The notes under the pieces: generated by a model | The model's input: only the letters and a program-made list of their open reading frames with translations | Databases searched by the model: none | What the model was told of the DNA's origin: nothing | Program-made: the position numbers and the translations under genes | DNA from: Acinetobacter radioresistens DSM 6976 = NBRC 102413 = CIP 103788 | GTDB lineage: Bacteria; Pseudomonadota; Gammaproteobacteria; Pseudomonadales; Moraxellaceae | Direction of reading: 5' to 3' | Assembly: GCF_006757745.1 (NCBI RefSeq) | Contig: NZ_AP019740.1 | Span: 2,974,796-3,038,795 of the forward strand | DNA length: 64,000 bases | Shown: in pieces, positions 19,067 to 33,092 of the stretch | Layout: every line of letters begins with the position of its first letter | Position numbering within the stretch: position 1 is the first letter of the stretch

Positions 19067-19601
19067 AAAACACCTAAATCTTAGGTTTCTTTTAATGCTG
19101 CTTTTTTTTGGGATAATAACGCAAGCAAAAAAAGTATCCTGAATAAATCTTCCTTGTTTGAACTTAGGTCAGCCTTTTGAGCTGTATGTCTAATTCACAA
19201 ACCTGCAAAGTCAGAAAGGCCTGCTTAAAGCCGAATCTGGAGTTTTGCTTTTTTATGAAGAAACAATACCTGTTTTTGTTTTACTTTGCTGTAATTTCTA
19301 CAGTCACATTTTTAAATCTTTCGTCTATTCATCCTTCACTTGTTTTAATTTCAATTATTTAGAAAAATAATTTATAAAGTACAGTCTTATATGGTCCTAA
19401 AAATTATAAAAATCTTATTAAAAATTTTCTGTTTTATCCAATATAACCCAATATTTTTCTCTTGCTGACTCTACATTTAAATATAAGTCATCAAATAAAG
19501 TTTGCTATATGATGCGCTCTATTACCCGTAGAAATAGTAAAAAAACACTTTTTACTGCTCCGGTTTTTAATTTGCTTTTTCATCATTATAAAAGGGACCT
19601 T
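19067..19601. other. Intergenic region upstream of NSS transporter and outer-membrane protein
   Basis: 535 bases, strongly AT-rich toward the right. The short frames in it lack ribosome-binding sites and resemble no family. It must hold the divergent promoters. I see no riboswitch. Confidence 0.4.
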
Positions 19602-20294
19602 ATGAAGTTTTTTCAATATTCAGGTATTGCATTAATGGTCAGCCTAGCCCAGCTTAGCCATGCAGATATCATTGGTGCAAAAGCCGGTATAGATTACTGG
19701 TTCTATGATGGCCAGCTCAACCGCAACCAACAGAACCTTAATGATCAGGACCTTGACCAAAAAGGTAGCCCTCAGCTGTCGCTTTCTATTGAACATCCTG
19801 TACCGTTGATACCGAATGCCAAACTTAAATATGTTAATTTAAACAGTCAGACAGAAAATGAGCTTGCCGGTGTACCATTACATGAAGTAGATCTAGATCA
19901 GACTGATGCTATTTTATATTACGAGATACTCGACAATATTATCAGTGCTGATGTCGGTGTGGGAGCACGTTTTCTTGATGGTAAAATTTCTTCTGTAGGG
20001 CTAAATACCCTCGACATTGATGAGACCTACCCGGTACTTTATGGTCTGGTGCAGGCCAAACTTCCCTTTACTGGTCTAAGTGCTCAGGCAGAAGGTATTT
20101 ATACTAACGTTAATGATGCCAAAATAACTGATCTACAAGCTGAAATAAAATATAACGTAATTGACAGTCTGCTCGTTGATTTAGGTGCAAAAGTTGGCTA
20201 CCGTAGTTTGAGTATCGACCTGGATGACTATGAAGATAATGATCTGAAATTCGAGTTCAAAGGTCCATATCTAGGATTAGAAGCACATTTTTAA
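19602..20294 (+). CDS. TIGR04219-type outer-membrane beta-barrel protein
   Basis: 230-residue exported protein. The signal peptide MKFFQYSGIALMVSLAQLSHA is cleaved before DIIG. The mature part alternates short amphipathic strands and ends in aromatic Phe (LGLEAHF), as outer-membrane barrels do. The GAKAGIDYWFYDG start and the acidic loops fit the TIGR04219 family. An in-frame ATG 31 codons earlier (19509) is rejected because AAGGGA stands just before 19602 and the signal peptide starts there. Function is unknown. Confidence 0.8.
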   Translation: MKFFQYSGIALMVSLAQLSHADIIGAKAGIDYWFYDGQLNRNQQNLNDQDLDQKGSPQLSLSIEHPVPLIPNAKLKYVNLNSQTENELAGVPLHEVDLDQTDAILYYEILDNIISADVGVGARFLDGKISSVGLNTLDIDETYPVLYGLVQAKLPFTGLSAQAEGIYTNVNDAKITDLQAEIKYNVIDSLLVDLGAKVGYRSLSIDLDDYEDNDLKFEFKGPYLGLEAHF

Positions 20295-20366
20295 CAAGAA
20301 CATCCAGACGGCCAGCCAATAAAACTTCATTACTGGTTGTCATCACCTATGCATACTGAGTAAGCA

Positions 20367-21452
20367 ATGAAAATCTTCTATTGCCAACAATGCCAGAACC
20401 AAGTTTTCTTTAATAATATCTACTGCGAAAAGTGCCAAGCCGCTCTAGGCTATATTGTCGAAAAGAAAATAATGGGTACTTTCAAGCCAGTTAATGACCA
20501 GCTTTGGCAACATGTGGATCCCAAGGACTCCAAGCCGGACTATAAACCCTGTTATAACTACGTTCACCACCAGGTCTGCAACTGGATGATTCCGGTAGAT
20601 GACCCGAATATGTATTGTCCTTCGTGTCAGTTAACCCATAAGATTCCGGATCTATCCATTCCCGAAAATAAACAGTATTGGGGAGCATTAGAACAGGCCA
20701 AACGCAGATTTTTATATCTAACCCAGCAGATGAATATCTTGCCGCGTCCGAAAACAGATGATCATGACCGTTATGGCCTGCGTTTCAATTTCCTGATGCC
20801 CCTTCCGCATGAGTCTGTGATGACTGGCCATGCTGATGGTGTGATTACCTTAAATGCTTCAGAAGCGGATGTAGTGCATCGTGAACGGACACGGCTTAAC
20901 ATGGGTGAAAATTATCGCACCCTGCTCGGCCACTTCCGTCACGAAAGCGGCCATTATTATTTTGATCTGCTGACCCATACTTATCCGGAATGGCTGGAAG
21001 AATTTCGCCAGCTGTTTGGTGATGAAAGACAGGACTACGCAAAGGCCTTAGAGCATCATTATGAACAGGGTGCACCAGAGAACTGGAGTGAAAGCTATAT
21101 TAGCCAGTATGCCTCTGCACATCCTTGGGAAGATTGGGCGGAAACCTGGGCGCATTACCTACATATGATGGATACGCTCGATACCGCATATCATGCAGGT
21201 CTAAGGTTAGAGCCTAACCGTCCATCTGACCCTGCCATGAAGTTTAAAGAATCTCCTATTGGCTCACAGGACTTTGAACAGACCCTGATTAACTGGTTTG
21301 CTTTGAGCTATAGCTTAAATGCACTTAATCGCAGTATGGGGCTTGAAGACGCTTATCCGTTTACCTTATCCGATACAGTACTGGATAAACTCCGTTTCAT
21401 ACATAATGGATTACTCAAAGTAGCATTACAGCCAGAAGTACGGGAAGCCTGA
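20367..21452 (+). CDS. Putative zinc-binding metallopeptidase (Peptidase_Mx type)
   Basis: 361-residue cytoplasmic protein. The N-terminus is a zinc ribbon with paired Cys (FYCQQC, YCEKC) followed by a second Cys set (VCNW and YCPSC). A long catalytic region contains RHESGHYYFDLL, an HExxH zinc-protease motif, at about residue 192, and a later WAETWAHYLHMMDT that could supply the third ligand. This matches the uncharacterised bacterial family with a zinc ribbon plus metalloprotease. No substrate is known. It ends in a strong terminator. Confidence 0.8.
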   Translation: MKIFYCQQCQNQVFFNNIYCEKCQAALGYIVEKKIMGTFKPVNDQLWQHVDPKDSKPDYKPCYNYVHHQVCNWMIPVDDPNMYCPSCQLTHKIPDLSIPENKQYWGALEQAKRRFLYLTQQMNILPRPKTDDHDRYGLRFNFLMPLPHESVMTGHADGVITLNASEADVVHRERTRLNMGENYRTLLGHFRHESGHYYFDLLTHTYPEWLEEFRQLFGDERQDYAKALEHHYEQGAPENWSESYISQYASAHPWEDWAETWAHYLHMMDTLDTAYHAGLRLEPNRPSDPAMKFKESPIGSQDFEQTLINWFALSYSLNALNRSMGLEDAYPFTLSDTVLDKLRFIHNGLLKVALQPEVREA

Positions 21453-21519
21453 ATCACTGAAATTGACAATGATTATTACTTAAATTAGACAGTTTAATGC
21501 TGAATAAAACACAGTATTT

Positions 21520-21548
21520 AAAAAGCCCTGCTTTTAGTAGGGCTTTTT
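21520..21548 (+). terminator. Rho-independent terminator after the metallopeptidase gene
   Basis: AAAAAGCCCT, a 9-base loop, then AGGGCTTTTT. Confidence 0.85.
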
Positions 21549-21686
21549 AAATGAGTCGTAAAAATGAATGTAAATAAATTTGAAACTGTATCTGTTTTAT
21601 ACAAAGCTGCTTAAGAACTGCTATAGGGGGTTCTATAAAACTCGACTAATCTAAAGAAATATAAAACCAGTAAGGAGTTCAGAAAC

Positions 21687-22232
21687 ATGGCAAAAAAAGC
21701 ATTAATTATTACTTCAAATGCCGGTGTAGAACATGACGAGCTGATTAAACCGCTTGAATTTTTGAAGAGTAAAGGCATTGAAGCAATTCATGCTGCCGAA
21801 AAAAATGAAGAAGTACAGACCATGAAAGGTGATAAAGAACCTGGACCAGCCTACACACCTGATAGTACTTTTGAAAAGGTCGATCCGATCGATTATGACA
21901 TTCTGATTGTACCAGGCGGTACGGTAAATGCTGACACCCTGCGCATTAATGAACAGGTGCAACAACTCATTCAGCATTTTACAGATAACGGTAAACCCAT
22001 TGCCATGATCTGTCATGCACCTTGGACATTAATTAATGCCGGGCGAATTGAAGGTAAAACCGTTACTGGTTATCAAAGCCTGGAACTGGACCTGAAAAAT
22101 GCAGGTGGATTATGGAAAGATGAAGCGGTGGCCTATTGCAAGGCCCACGGGTGGATTTTAATTACTTCACGTAATCCAGGAGACCTGCCTGAATTTAATG
22201 AAGCAATTTTAAAAGAACTAGAAGCCGCTTAA
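21687..22232 (+). CDS. PfpI/DJ-1 family protein (type 1 glutamine amidotransferase-like)
   Basis: 181-residue cytosolic alpha/beta protein of the DJ-1/PfpI superfamily. The nucleophile elbow is AMICHAPWTLI (Cys about residue 110, followed by His), with GGTVNADTLR and the C-terminal TSRNPGDLPEFNEA. It resembles YhbO- and YfkM-type stress proteins, variously described as proteases, deglycases or chaperones. AGGAG lies 9 bases before the ATG. It appears monocistronic. Confidence 0.9.
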   Translation: MAKKALIITSNAGVEHDELIKPLEFLKSKGIEAIHAAEKNEEVQTMKGDKEPGPAYTPDSTFEKVDPIDYDILIVPGGTVNADTLRINEQVQQLIQHFTDNGKPIAMICHAPWTLINAGRIEGKTVTGYQSLELDLKNAGGLWKDEAVAYCKAHGWILITSRNPGDLPEFNEAILKELEAA

Positions 22233-22298
22233 ACCGGGCTATCAGCCATTGCCAGCATCGCGATGGCTAATTCCCCTTCTATTTCAAAATCAAAGCAT

Positions 22299-22329
22299 AA
22301 AAAAGCCCCCTCGATGAGGGGGCTTTTTT
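22299..22329. terminator. Bidirectional terminator ending the rRNA operon and the PfpI gene
   Basis: Perfect 14-bp stem (arm AAAAAAGCCCCCTC) with loop GAT. On the minus strand it lies about 10 bases after 5S rRNA. Confidence 0.93.
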
Positions 22330-22339
22330 AGAATAATGA

Positions 22340-22454
22340 GCTGGCGATGACTTACTCTCACATGGGTAACCCCACACTACCATCAGCGCTAAGAGGTTTC
22401 ACTTCTGAGTTCGGGAAGGGATCAGGTGGTTCACTCTTGCTATGGTCGCCAGCA
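22340..22454 (-). rRNA. rrf: 5S ribosomal RNA
   Basis: About 115 bases. The ends pair (GCTGGCGA with TCGCCAG) and the internal minus-strand segments CCCGAACTCAGAAGTGAAA and GGTAGTGTGGGG are typical of gamma-proteobacterial 5S RNA. It is last in the operon, just before the terminator. Exact ends may differ by a few bases. Confidence 0.95.
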
Positions 22455-22630
22455 CAACTGTTGATGGACTTGTTCGGGTCTGATTTAACTGCGGTGCAGT
22501 ATGTGCCGTACTTTGGTCCAAATGAGTTATTAACAGCGGGCAGATCTGGGTCTGAATTGTATGTTCCAGCATTAGGCTGAATCAAGGGATATTGCATATT
22601 TATGAATCGATTGATGCTTTGTATACAACT

Positions 22631-25540
<2,910 letters not shown>

Positions 25541-25560
<20 letters not shown>

Positions 25561-25896
25561 TACAAGGAGCAACTTCAACATTACAGTTTAGAGCACTGTG
25601 CATTTAAGCACTGTACAGCTTCAATCTAAATTCATATACCAAAACGCTTGATTCAGTTAATTTGCTAGTTCTCAGTTCAATCTACGTTAGTCAACAGGTT
25701 GCCCTGTAACGTCTATTGAATGAGTTGAACAATTTATTTCAGACTCAAATTTGCCAATCTGTTAATGATTCACTGCATCCTCGTCGGATTGCAGTCAACT
25801 GTGATAAATCACAGAAGTTAATAAACCAGGATTCTTGAACCTTCCATTTACTAAATTCTGTAATCTCTAGCTTCGAATCAAATCATGTTTGATTCG
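25541..25896 (-). other. Internal transcribed spacer between tRNA-Ala and 23S rRNA
   Basis: 356 transcribed bases without a gene. It includes the 23S leader arm of the processing stem and several short palindromes. Confidence 0.7.
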
Positions 25897-25972
25897 TGGT
25901 GGAGACTAGGAGAGTCGAACTCCTGACCTCCTGCGTGCAAAGCAGGCGCTCTACCAACTAAGCTAAGTCCCC
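25897..25972 (-). tRNA. tRNA-Ala (anticodon TGC)
   Basis: 76-base cloverleaf with encoded CCA. The acceptor GGGGACT pairs with AGTCTCC, the anticodon loop is TTTGCAC and the T-arm loop is TTCGACT. It lies in the 16S-23S spacer as usual. Confidence 0.97.
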
Positions 25973-26027
25973 AGCTTATCAATAAGTCAACATATCTGTT
26001 TTTCTGCATTACTGCTTTCGTCAGTAG

Positions 26028-26104
<77 letters not shown>

Positions 26105-26116
26105 TCAGATACATCG

Positions 26117-27872
<1,756 letters not shown>

Positions 27873-27975
27873 ATGATCTTTCTGCTCTTCGTCAGAGACA
27901 GAATTAACGCAAATAAGAACCACTACCTTCACCCTTTAGTGAAGATCTTTGTCTTAATCGCGTCGGGATGAGCTC

Positions 27976-28003
27976 ATTATAGGGCAAAAATGAGCTATGG
28001 CAA
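27976..28003 (-). promoter_or_regulatory. rRNA operon promoter
   Basis: On the minus strand, TTGCCA (27998-28003) and a perfect TATAAT (27976-27981) are separated by 16 bases. A GC-richer discriminator follows and A/T tracts that could act as UP element lie upstream. It lies about 270 bases before mature 16S. Confidence 0.85.
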
Positions 28004-28138
28004 GCACTTTTAAGCTGCTGTTTTTACAAGTGTTCTAAAAATATACATTTTATTTAACTTTTTATTAGTATAGCTACCCTATAACTTATTAATTTTAAAA
28101 TAGAAATATAAGTTAAATATTCCCACTTAAATGAGTAT

Positions 28139-28708
28139 TTATTTATCAGTTTTGTTTACTTTTGTTTTTATCTCTAAAATTTTAACTGGTTGAACTGGAA
28201 CATTTTGGTATGGGCCATTGTTACCTGTCGGTACAGCACCGATTTTATCGACTATTTCCATTCCTTGAGTAACCCGGCCAAATACTGCGTATCCGTCATT
28301 CATTATATTTCTATTTAAAAAGTCATTATTAGCAATATTTATAAAAAATTGACTGGTAGCTGAGTTTGGATCATTGGTACGTGCCATTGCTAAAGTACCC
28401 CGGGTATTTTTTAAACCATTACCTGCTTCATTACGTATAGGGGCATTTGTAGGTTTCTGTTTCATATGTGCATCAAACCCTCCACCCTGAATCATGAAGC
28501 CAGGAATGACCCGATGGAAAATGGTACCATTGTAGAAATTACTCTTTACATAGCTTTCAAAATTTTTAACTGACACAGGCGCTTTATCGTTAAATAATTC
28601 TATTTCGATATTACCCAAAGATGTTTTTATTTGCATGGCACTGTTGGCAGCCCATACCGAGATACTCAAAAAACCTGCGCTCATACCCACGATTATCTGT
28701 TTTAACAT
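28139..28708 (-). CDS. ppiA: Periplasmic peptidyl-prolyl cis-trans isomerase, cyclophilin type
   Basis: 189-residue cyclophilin with an N-terminal signal peptide (about 20 residues, cut near VWA-ANS), so it acts in the periplasm on folding outer-membrane and secreted proteins. The catalytic core is intact: [15 protein letters not shown], a QFFIN stretch and [15 protein letters not shown]. The catalytic Arg of FHRV is present. It appears monocistronic and lies just upstream of the rRNA promoter on the same strand. Confidence 0.92.
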   Translation of the reverse strand: MLKQIIVGMSAGFLSISVWAANSAMQIKTSLGNIEIELFNDKAPVSVKNFESYVKSNFYNGTIFHRVIPGFMIQGGGFDAHMKQKPTNAPIRNEAGNGLKNTRGTLAMARTNDPNSATSQFFINIANNDFLNRNIMNDGYAVFGRVTQGMEIVDKIGAVPTGNNGPYQNVPVQPVKILEIKTKVNKTDK

Positions 28709-28807
28709 TTATTTACCCACACTATTTTCTAGAGCTTTTAGATTTAGCTATATTAAGCTTTCATAATTTATTAATCAGCAGAAAAGTAATTATTTTGAGT
28801 ATGTGTT

Positions 28808-29473
28808 ATGACAAGAATAAATCATACTGATCCGCATAACTTACAGTTACCGCCTTGGAACTTGCAAGGAGAAGGCTTTATTTTAAATTACTGGCTTACT
28901 CCGCAGTTTCTGAAAAAATTTCGCCATTTTGGTTTGTCCTACTCTTCTACAGGGCGCTTCGTCCAAGTCATATTGGTACGCTATCAGGATACTCCTATAC
29001 AACCTTATGATGAATTATTGATTCTTGATCATCCTTTAATGACACAACGTATACTTTCTACTATTCCAAAAATTTATGTCTCAACTACAGAGTCTGTAAT
29101 ACACGGCCGTAAGTTATGGGGCATTCCTAAAGAACTGGCACGTTTTGAATGGCGACGACAGCAGAATCAACTCTTTTGCCATATTGCATCTTCTGAACAT
29201 GAAATGTCTCTGCATATTGGTTTTTCACCTTACTTTAAAAGTGTACCAGTCAACTCTAAATATCTACCTAAACAGTTGATGCAGATTGATCAGTTTGATG
29301 GACAACGGCATTACCGTTTCCGTCCTGAATTTAAAGGTTCCTTAAATGTAATATATCAGGCACACTGGAAAAATACTGGCTGCCTGTTTCCGGACTTTTC
29401 CCAGGCAATTTTTCTAAAAGGTCTATACGTACCTGCGTTTGACTTAATATTTCCTAAAGCTCAGATCACTTGA
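28808..29473 (+). CDS. Acetoacetate decarboxylase-like protein
   Basis: 221-residue protein that looks like the acetoacetate decarboxylase (ADC) fold family. The stretch ESVIHGRKLWGIPKELARFEW (about residues 95-115) corresponds to the family's G-R-x-x-W-G-x-P-K segment, which carries the Schiff-base lysine region in true ADC. Flanking beta-barrel strands such as YDELLILDHPL also fit. It has no signal peptide and no strong ribosome-binding site. The reaction is not assured, since many family members are not decarboxylases. No metabolic partners are adjacent. Confidence 0.65.
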   Translation: MTRINHTDPHNLQLPPWNLQGEGFILNYWLTPQFLKKFRHFGLSYSSTGRFVQVILVRYQDTPIQPYDELLILDHPLMTQRILSTIPKIYVSTTESVIHGRKLWGIPKELARFEWRRQQNQLFCHIASSEHEMSLHIGFSPYFKSVPVNSKYLPKQLMQIDQFDGQRHYRFRPEFKGSLNVIYQAHWKNTGCLFPDFSQAIFLKGLYVPAFDLIFPKAQIT

Positions 29474-29480
29474 TATTTTT

Positions 29481-29496
29481 TGTTTCACGTGGAACC
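29481..29496. promoter_or_regulatory. parS: parS-like ParB binding site 1
   Basis: TGTTTCACGTGGAACC matches the 16-bp chromosomal parS consensus TGTTTCACGTGGAACA at 15 of 16 positions. It lies between two convergent genes, about 34 kb from the putative oriC, where parS sites are expected. Confidence 0.85.
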
Positions 29497-29548
29497 TAAA
29501 ATACTTCATCTAAATGAGCTTTAGAAATATAAGAAACCTTGATAGCAG

Positions 29549-30619
29549 TTATGCTGCTTTATTCCAGAATTTACGGAAATCCTTGGCAATTTGAATTGTA
29601 TATTTTTTGGCTTTTCCAGATACCAAAGTCAGATTAACAAAACCATGAGCCTGGTCTTCAAATTCCTGATAGCGGACCTTTACGCCCTGCTGACGCAGCT
29701 TATGGCTATAAATCTTTCCTTCATCGTGTAGAACATCATGCCCGGCAGTTAAAATAAAAGTTGGCGGCAGATGTTTTAACTCACCATAAGTAGGCGAAAT
29801 CATCGGGTCATCCAATTCGATATGATGACGAATAGCATAAAACTCTGTAACGCGGTCCACGTCATCTTTGGTCAGTACTAATCCTTCATTATAGTTATAA
29901 AAAGAAGGGTGACGGCTCTTGAAGTCTACTACCGGGTAAATTAATAACTGCGCAGAAGGTTTATAAGCCTTATTCACTGTACGCTGTGCAACTACTGCAC
30001 TGATATTGGCACCGGCACTGTCCCCTGCGACTGCAATACGGTTTTTATAAATCTTAAGCTGCTTACGGTTCTGATAGGCCCATGCGAGCGCATCCTCACA
30101 GCACTGAATTATCTGTTTTGGACCAACCTCAGGTGCAAGTGGATAATCTATACTGATCACCTGAGTATTGGCATATTTGGCAATCAGACGACAAACTTCA
30201 TCATGTGTATTCAAGCTACCAATCACAAACCCTCCTCCATGATAAAACATGATTAAAGGTAATTTTTTCTGTGGATCAGGATGATAATGCCGGGCTGTAA
30301 TCGTGCCACTTTGTAAAGGTAGCCGGATGTCCTCTACATGTTTGATAGGAGTTTTCTTTGCGGTTAGCTCTGCAATCTGTTTTTCAAAGCCTTCTCGATC
30401 TTTTAAGGGCTGATCTGTAATTAAACCAAACTTACCCTGCTTATGCTGTATGGCCATTAAACATTTGACCAGAGGGTCGAGCTGCGGATAGATATAGCTA
30501 TAGCCCAATGCCTTGGCAATTGATTCTTTGGCAAGATCAGGCAATTTATCGAGTGCACGTGCTGCGGGACCTTGAGTTTTTTTTAATAATTGTTGTATTG
30601 CCAAGTTAGAAACTGCCAT
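29549..30619 (-). CDS. Alpha/beta hydrolase, HSL-type esterase/lipase
   Basis: 356-residue esterase of the hormone-sensitive-lipase family. The oxyanion motif is HGGGFVIGS, the nucleophile elbow is GDSAGAN (Ser about residue 200), and the later DVLHDEG Asp and QAHGF His complete the triad. The N-terminal 90 residues form a helical cap. No signal peptide is seen, so it is cytoplasmic and likely acts on short-chain acyl esters. AAGGAG lies 8 bases before the ATG. Confidence 0.9.
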   Translation of the reverse strand: MAVSNLAIQQLLKKTQGPAARALDKLPDLAKESIAKALGYSYIYPQLDPLVKCLMAIQHKQGKFGLITDQPLKDREGFEKQIAELTAKKTPIKHVEDIRLPLQSGTITARHYHPDPQKKLPLIMFYHGGGFVIGSLNTHDEVCRLIAKYANTQVISIDYPLAPEVGPKQIIQCCEDALAWAYQNRKQLKIYKNRIAVAGDSAGANISAVVAQRTVNKAYKPSAQLLIYPVVDFKSRHPSFYNYNEGLVLTKDDVDRVTEFYAIRHHIELDDPMISPTYGELKHLPPTFILTAGHDVLHDEGKIYSHKLRQQGVKVRYQEFEDQAHGFVNLTLVSGKAKKYTIQIAKDFRKFWNKAA

Positions 30620-30824
30620 GCCATTTTCTCCTTATTTATTTCTTCATACTTTCTACATGATTAACTGTCATTTGACTATACTGGTATATAAAACAACTAG
30701 TGTGTATACAAATCCAACAAGCTGAATACGCTATTCTTATTTCTATAAACTGTCATTGACATTAAGCAATGGTTTTCAGGATGTTTTTTGCCACTGGACG
30801 GCAAGAGTAGAAAGGAACAGCAGC

Positions 30825-31145
30825 ATGTTAAATAAATTATTAGGACTTTCGCTTGCAACAGCAGTATTAGCAAGTGGTTGTGCGGTTTATCCGGATGACT
30901 ATCAATATGATGGCCGTTATGATCAGGACCGGCGTTATGATCGTGATCATCGGTATGACCGAGATCAACGCTATGACCAGCAGCGTTATGATCAGCGTGA
31001 ATGGGAACGTAAGCGTATGGAGCAGCGTAAAAAGCTGTATGAACAGCGTAGAGAAAATAGTAAAGAATGGAAGAAAGATCACAAGGAATGGGAAAAGCGT
31101 CAGCGTGAACGCGAGCGTGAATATCGGAAATGGGATAGAGACTAA
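30825..31145 (+). CDS. Small lipoprotein with Tyr-Asp-Arg repeats
   Basis: 106-residue predicted lipoprotein with lipobox LASGC (Cys about residue 19). The mature part begins with a repeat zone rich in RYDRD/QRYDQ units (about residues 30-65), then becomes a highly charged helix rich in Arg, Glu and Lys (WERKRMEQRKKLYEQRR). Start ATG 30825 is chosen because AAGGAA precedes it and the signal peptide begins there; an upstream in-frame ATG (30756) would bury the signal. No function is recognised. The strong charge suggests binding to envelope polymers. Confidence 0.75.
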   Translation: MLNKLLGLSLATAVLASGCAVYPDDYQYDGRYDQDRRYDRDHRYDRDQRYDQQRYDQREWERKRMEQRKKLYEQRRENSKEWKKDHKEWEKRQREREREYRKWDRD

Positions 31146-31173
31146 ATCTCTTTTTCTTACCTCCTCTAGACTA

Positions 31174-31200
31174 AGCCTGGTTTTAACCGGGCTTTCTTTT
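31174..31200 (+). terminator. Rho-independent terminator after the RYD-repeat lipoprotein
   Basis: AGCCTGGTT-TT-AACCGGGCT (one G-U pair) followed by TTTCTTTT. Confidence 0.8.
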
Positions 31201-31597
31201 ATCTTTTACTCTAGCTATAACCTATGCATAGTTTGACATAGCAGTTATTCTTTAAAATAAACTCAAAATTATAGAGCAGACTAAAACTTTAACTGTCTTT
31301 TCTATTTATATCATGCCAGATATTTCTACCAAACAAGTCAGCCGTCAGCTTAACAACAATATCTCTATGGTTAACTTAAAATATTAAGCTAAACACCTGG
31401 ATTACTTTCTTATCTATAATTCTAAATCAACAGTTCATCTTTCTTATTGAGTTTTTATATTTTTATTAATAACGACTGTTTAGACAAAAATAGATAACAG
31501 ATCTCAGGTCTATTATCTATTTCCAATTGTTTCCTCAACAATTAAACAATCAAGAGATGGCTTCTCTTCATTGTATCCTTTCCTGGAGGATTAGTTC
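31201..31597. other. Intergenic region between two small lipoprotein genes
   Basis: About 400 AT-rich bases between convergent genes. I see no gene, RNA or clear repeat here. Confidence 0.4.
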
Positions 31598-31882
31598 TTA
31601 CTGTGCTGTAGCATCAGTCATAGCTGCTGGCTGCTCAGCAGGAGCTGCCTGTGCTGCTTCGATTTGTTGAGCTGCAGGATCAGCTTGAGCCGCAACTTCA
31701 CCTTGTGCGCTAATATCTGTAGACGCTTGAGCACTTACTAATGAAGTGTCAGTCTCAGACTGTACAGCAGACTGGCTTTGTGCAGTTTCAGGATGAGTCA
31801 TACCATCATTGGTCGCACAGCCTACAGCTGCAAAAGAAACACCTGCCAGCACCAGTGAAATTAAACCTAATTTTTTCATCAT
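31598..31882 (-). CDS. Ala/Gln-rich small lipoprotein
   Basis: 94-residue predicted lipoprotein. The signal peptide (MMKKLGLISLVLAGVSFAAVGC) ends in lipobox AVGC. The mature 70 residues are of low complexity, rich in Ala, Gln, Thr and Ser (for example AAQQIEAAQAAPAEQPAA), and probably disordered. AAGGAAGGAA lies directly before the tandem ATG codons; the longer frame to 31924 lacks such a site. Unknown function. It could be an abundant small surface or spacer lipoprotein. Confidence 0.7.
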   Translation of the reverse strand: MMKKLGLISLVLAGVSFAAVGCATNDGMTHPETAQSQSAVQSETDTSLVSAQASTDISAQGEVAAQADPAAQQIEAAQAAPAEQPAAMTDATAQ

Positions 31883-32494
31883 TTCCTTCCTTAAAAAAAC
31901 ATCAAATACACAAAGCCTAGACACTGCTTTGCGAAAATCATAATGAACAAAAGCTTTTCATTGTCCTGCATACAATTGGTTGGTGTTTTGAATAAGACAG
32001 GTACAGCTTCTGAAATCTTTTATTAAACTGTTACAGAGTAAAATGAATAAGCACATCTTTAGGATTAGCAAATGAGAATTATTTAAATTATTCAGTTTAT
32101 AAAGATTTTAATTTACATAAAGGATGGAATTTTCATTTTTAATAATAATTCAGCTATACAACTCTTATACACCGTTATAAAAGCTTTACATTGTAATTTA
32201 AGAAGATGATTTAAAAATTATACCCATTTTAAGAAAAAATACCTCTATAGCGTCCTGTTATAGGGGGTTTAGCGATTTTATTTTCTGATAATTTTTAGAA
32301 AAATGACCTTTTATATATAGAAGAAATAAAAAACCTTATATTTATATGGGTTTCTGCTTGATTTTTTTCATCTAGCCCCGACTTCAACAGTATTAATGAA
32401 TGAGCAATCATGGCAGTTCAGAAGTAACGCAGTTAGTACTGAGGCCAAATAAGGACTGTACATGTTTAAAAACCCATTTAAACGGAGATCAGCA
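31883..32494. other. AT-rich region upstream of grpE
   Basis: About 600 bases between a minus-strand lipoprotein and grpE. Apart from the heat-shock-type promoter at 32357-32384 and an alternative in-frame GrpE start at 32462, I see no gene. Confidence 0.45.
32357..32384 (+). promoter_or_regulatory. Probable heat-shock (RpoH) promoter of grpE
   Basis: CTTGATT at 32357-32363 and CCCCGACTT at 32376-32384 are spaced by 12 bases, close to the sigma-32 pattern CTTGAAA / CCCCATnT. Confidence 0.55.
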
Positions 32495-33049
32495 ATGGCG
32501 AATGAGCAAAATGAGCAGGCTCAAAACCCTCAAGAAGAGCAATTAGAAGCACATGACCAACAGACTCAGGCTGAAAGCGGTTCAGGGCATTTAGAAACAG
32601 ATGCTGAAGATTTAAAAGCACAAATTATCAAGCTTGAAGAAAGCCTGAAACTTGAAAAAGCTCGTACGGCGAATGCGATTTATGAGAGTGAAAAAGTAAA
32701 AGAGCGTCTTGAGCGTGAAGCTGAGACTGCGAAAAAATTTGCTCTAGAGAAATTTGCGAAAAACCTGCTTGAGACAGTAGATAACCTTGAACGTGCGCTG
32801 CAAGCCACTGGTGAAGAACAAACTCCTTTATCGGAAGGTGTAGAACTCACATTAAAAGGGTTACTGACTACGCTTGAAAAAGCGGGCGTGGTAGTTGTAG
32901 ACACGGCAAATGGTTTTAATGCCGATCTGCATCAGGCGGTGGGTATTGATCCAAATGCCAAGTCTGGTGAAATAGGTACAGTTTTGCAAAAAGGCTATAC
33001 CCTATCCGGTCGTCTGTTACGGCCTGCAATGGTCATGGTAGGGCAATAA
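32495..33049 (+). CDS. grpE: GrpE nucleotide exchange factor
   Basis: 184-residue cochaperone that releases ADP from DnaK. A charged, Gln/Glu-rich N-terminal tail precedes a long coiled coil (about residues 40-95) and the C-terminal beta-wing with [32 protein letters not shown]. Start 32495 is preferred: GGAG lies 8 bases upstream and Acinetobacter GrpE proteins begin [10 protein letters not shown] at this length. An in-frame ATG at 32462 with AAGGA would add 11 basic residues and cannot be fully excluded. dnaK follows 117 bases later. Confidence 0.93.
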   Translation: MANEQNEQAQNPQEEQLEAHDQQTQAESGSGHLETDAEDLKAQIIKLEESLKLEKARTANAIYESEKVKERLEREAETAKKFALEKFAKNLLETVDNLERALQATGEEQTPLSEGVELTLKGLLTTLEKAGVVVVDTANGFNADLHQAVGIDPNAKSGEIGTVLQKGYTLSGRLLRPAMVMVGQ

Positions 33050-33092
33050 GCCTTCTAAATGCGGGAGTTTTTAAAAATTTTTAGCTAATTTA

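Noticed and set aside
19177..19362. 61-codon frame upstream of the outer-membrane protein
   Set aside because: No ribosome-binding site; composition reflects AT-rich DNA.
30874..31236. 120-codon frame overlapping the RYD lipoprotein gene
   Set aside because: Low-complexity product caused by the repeat DNA read in another frame; it lacks a ribosome-binding site.
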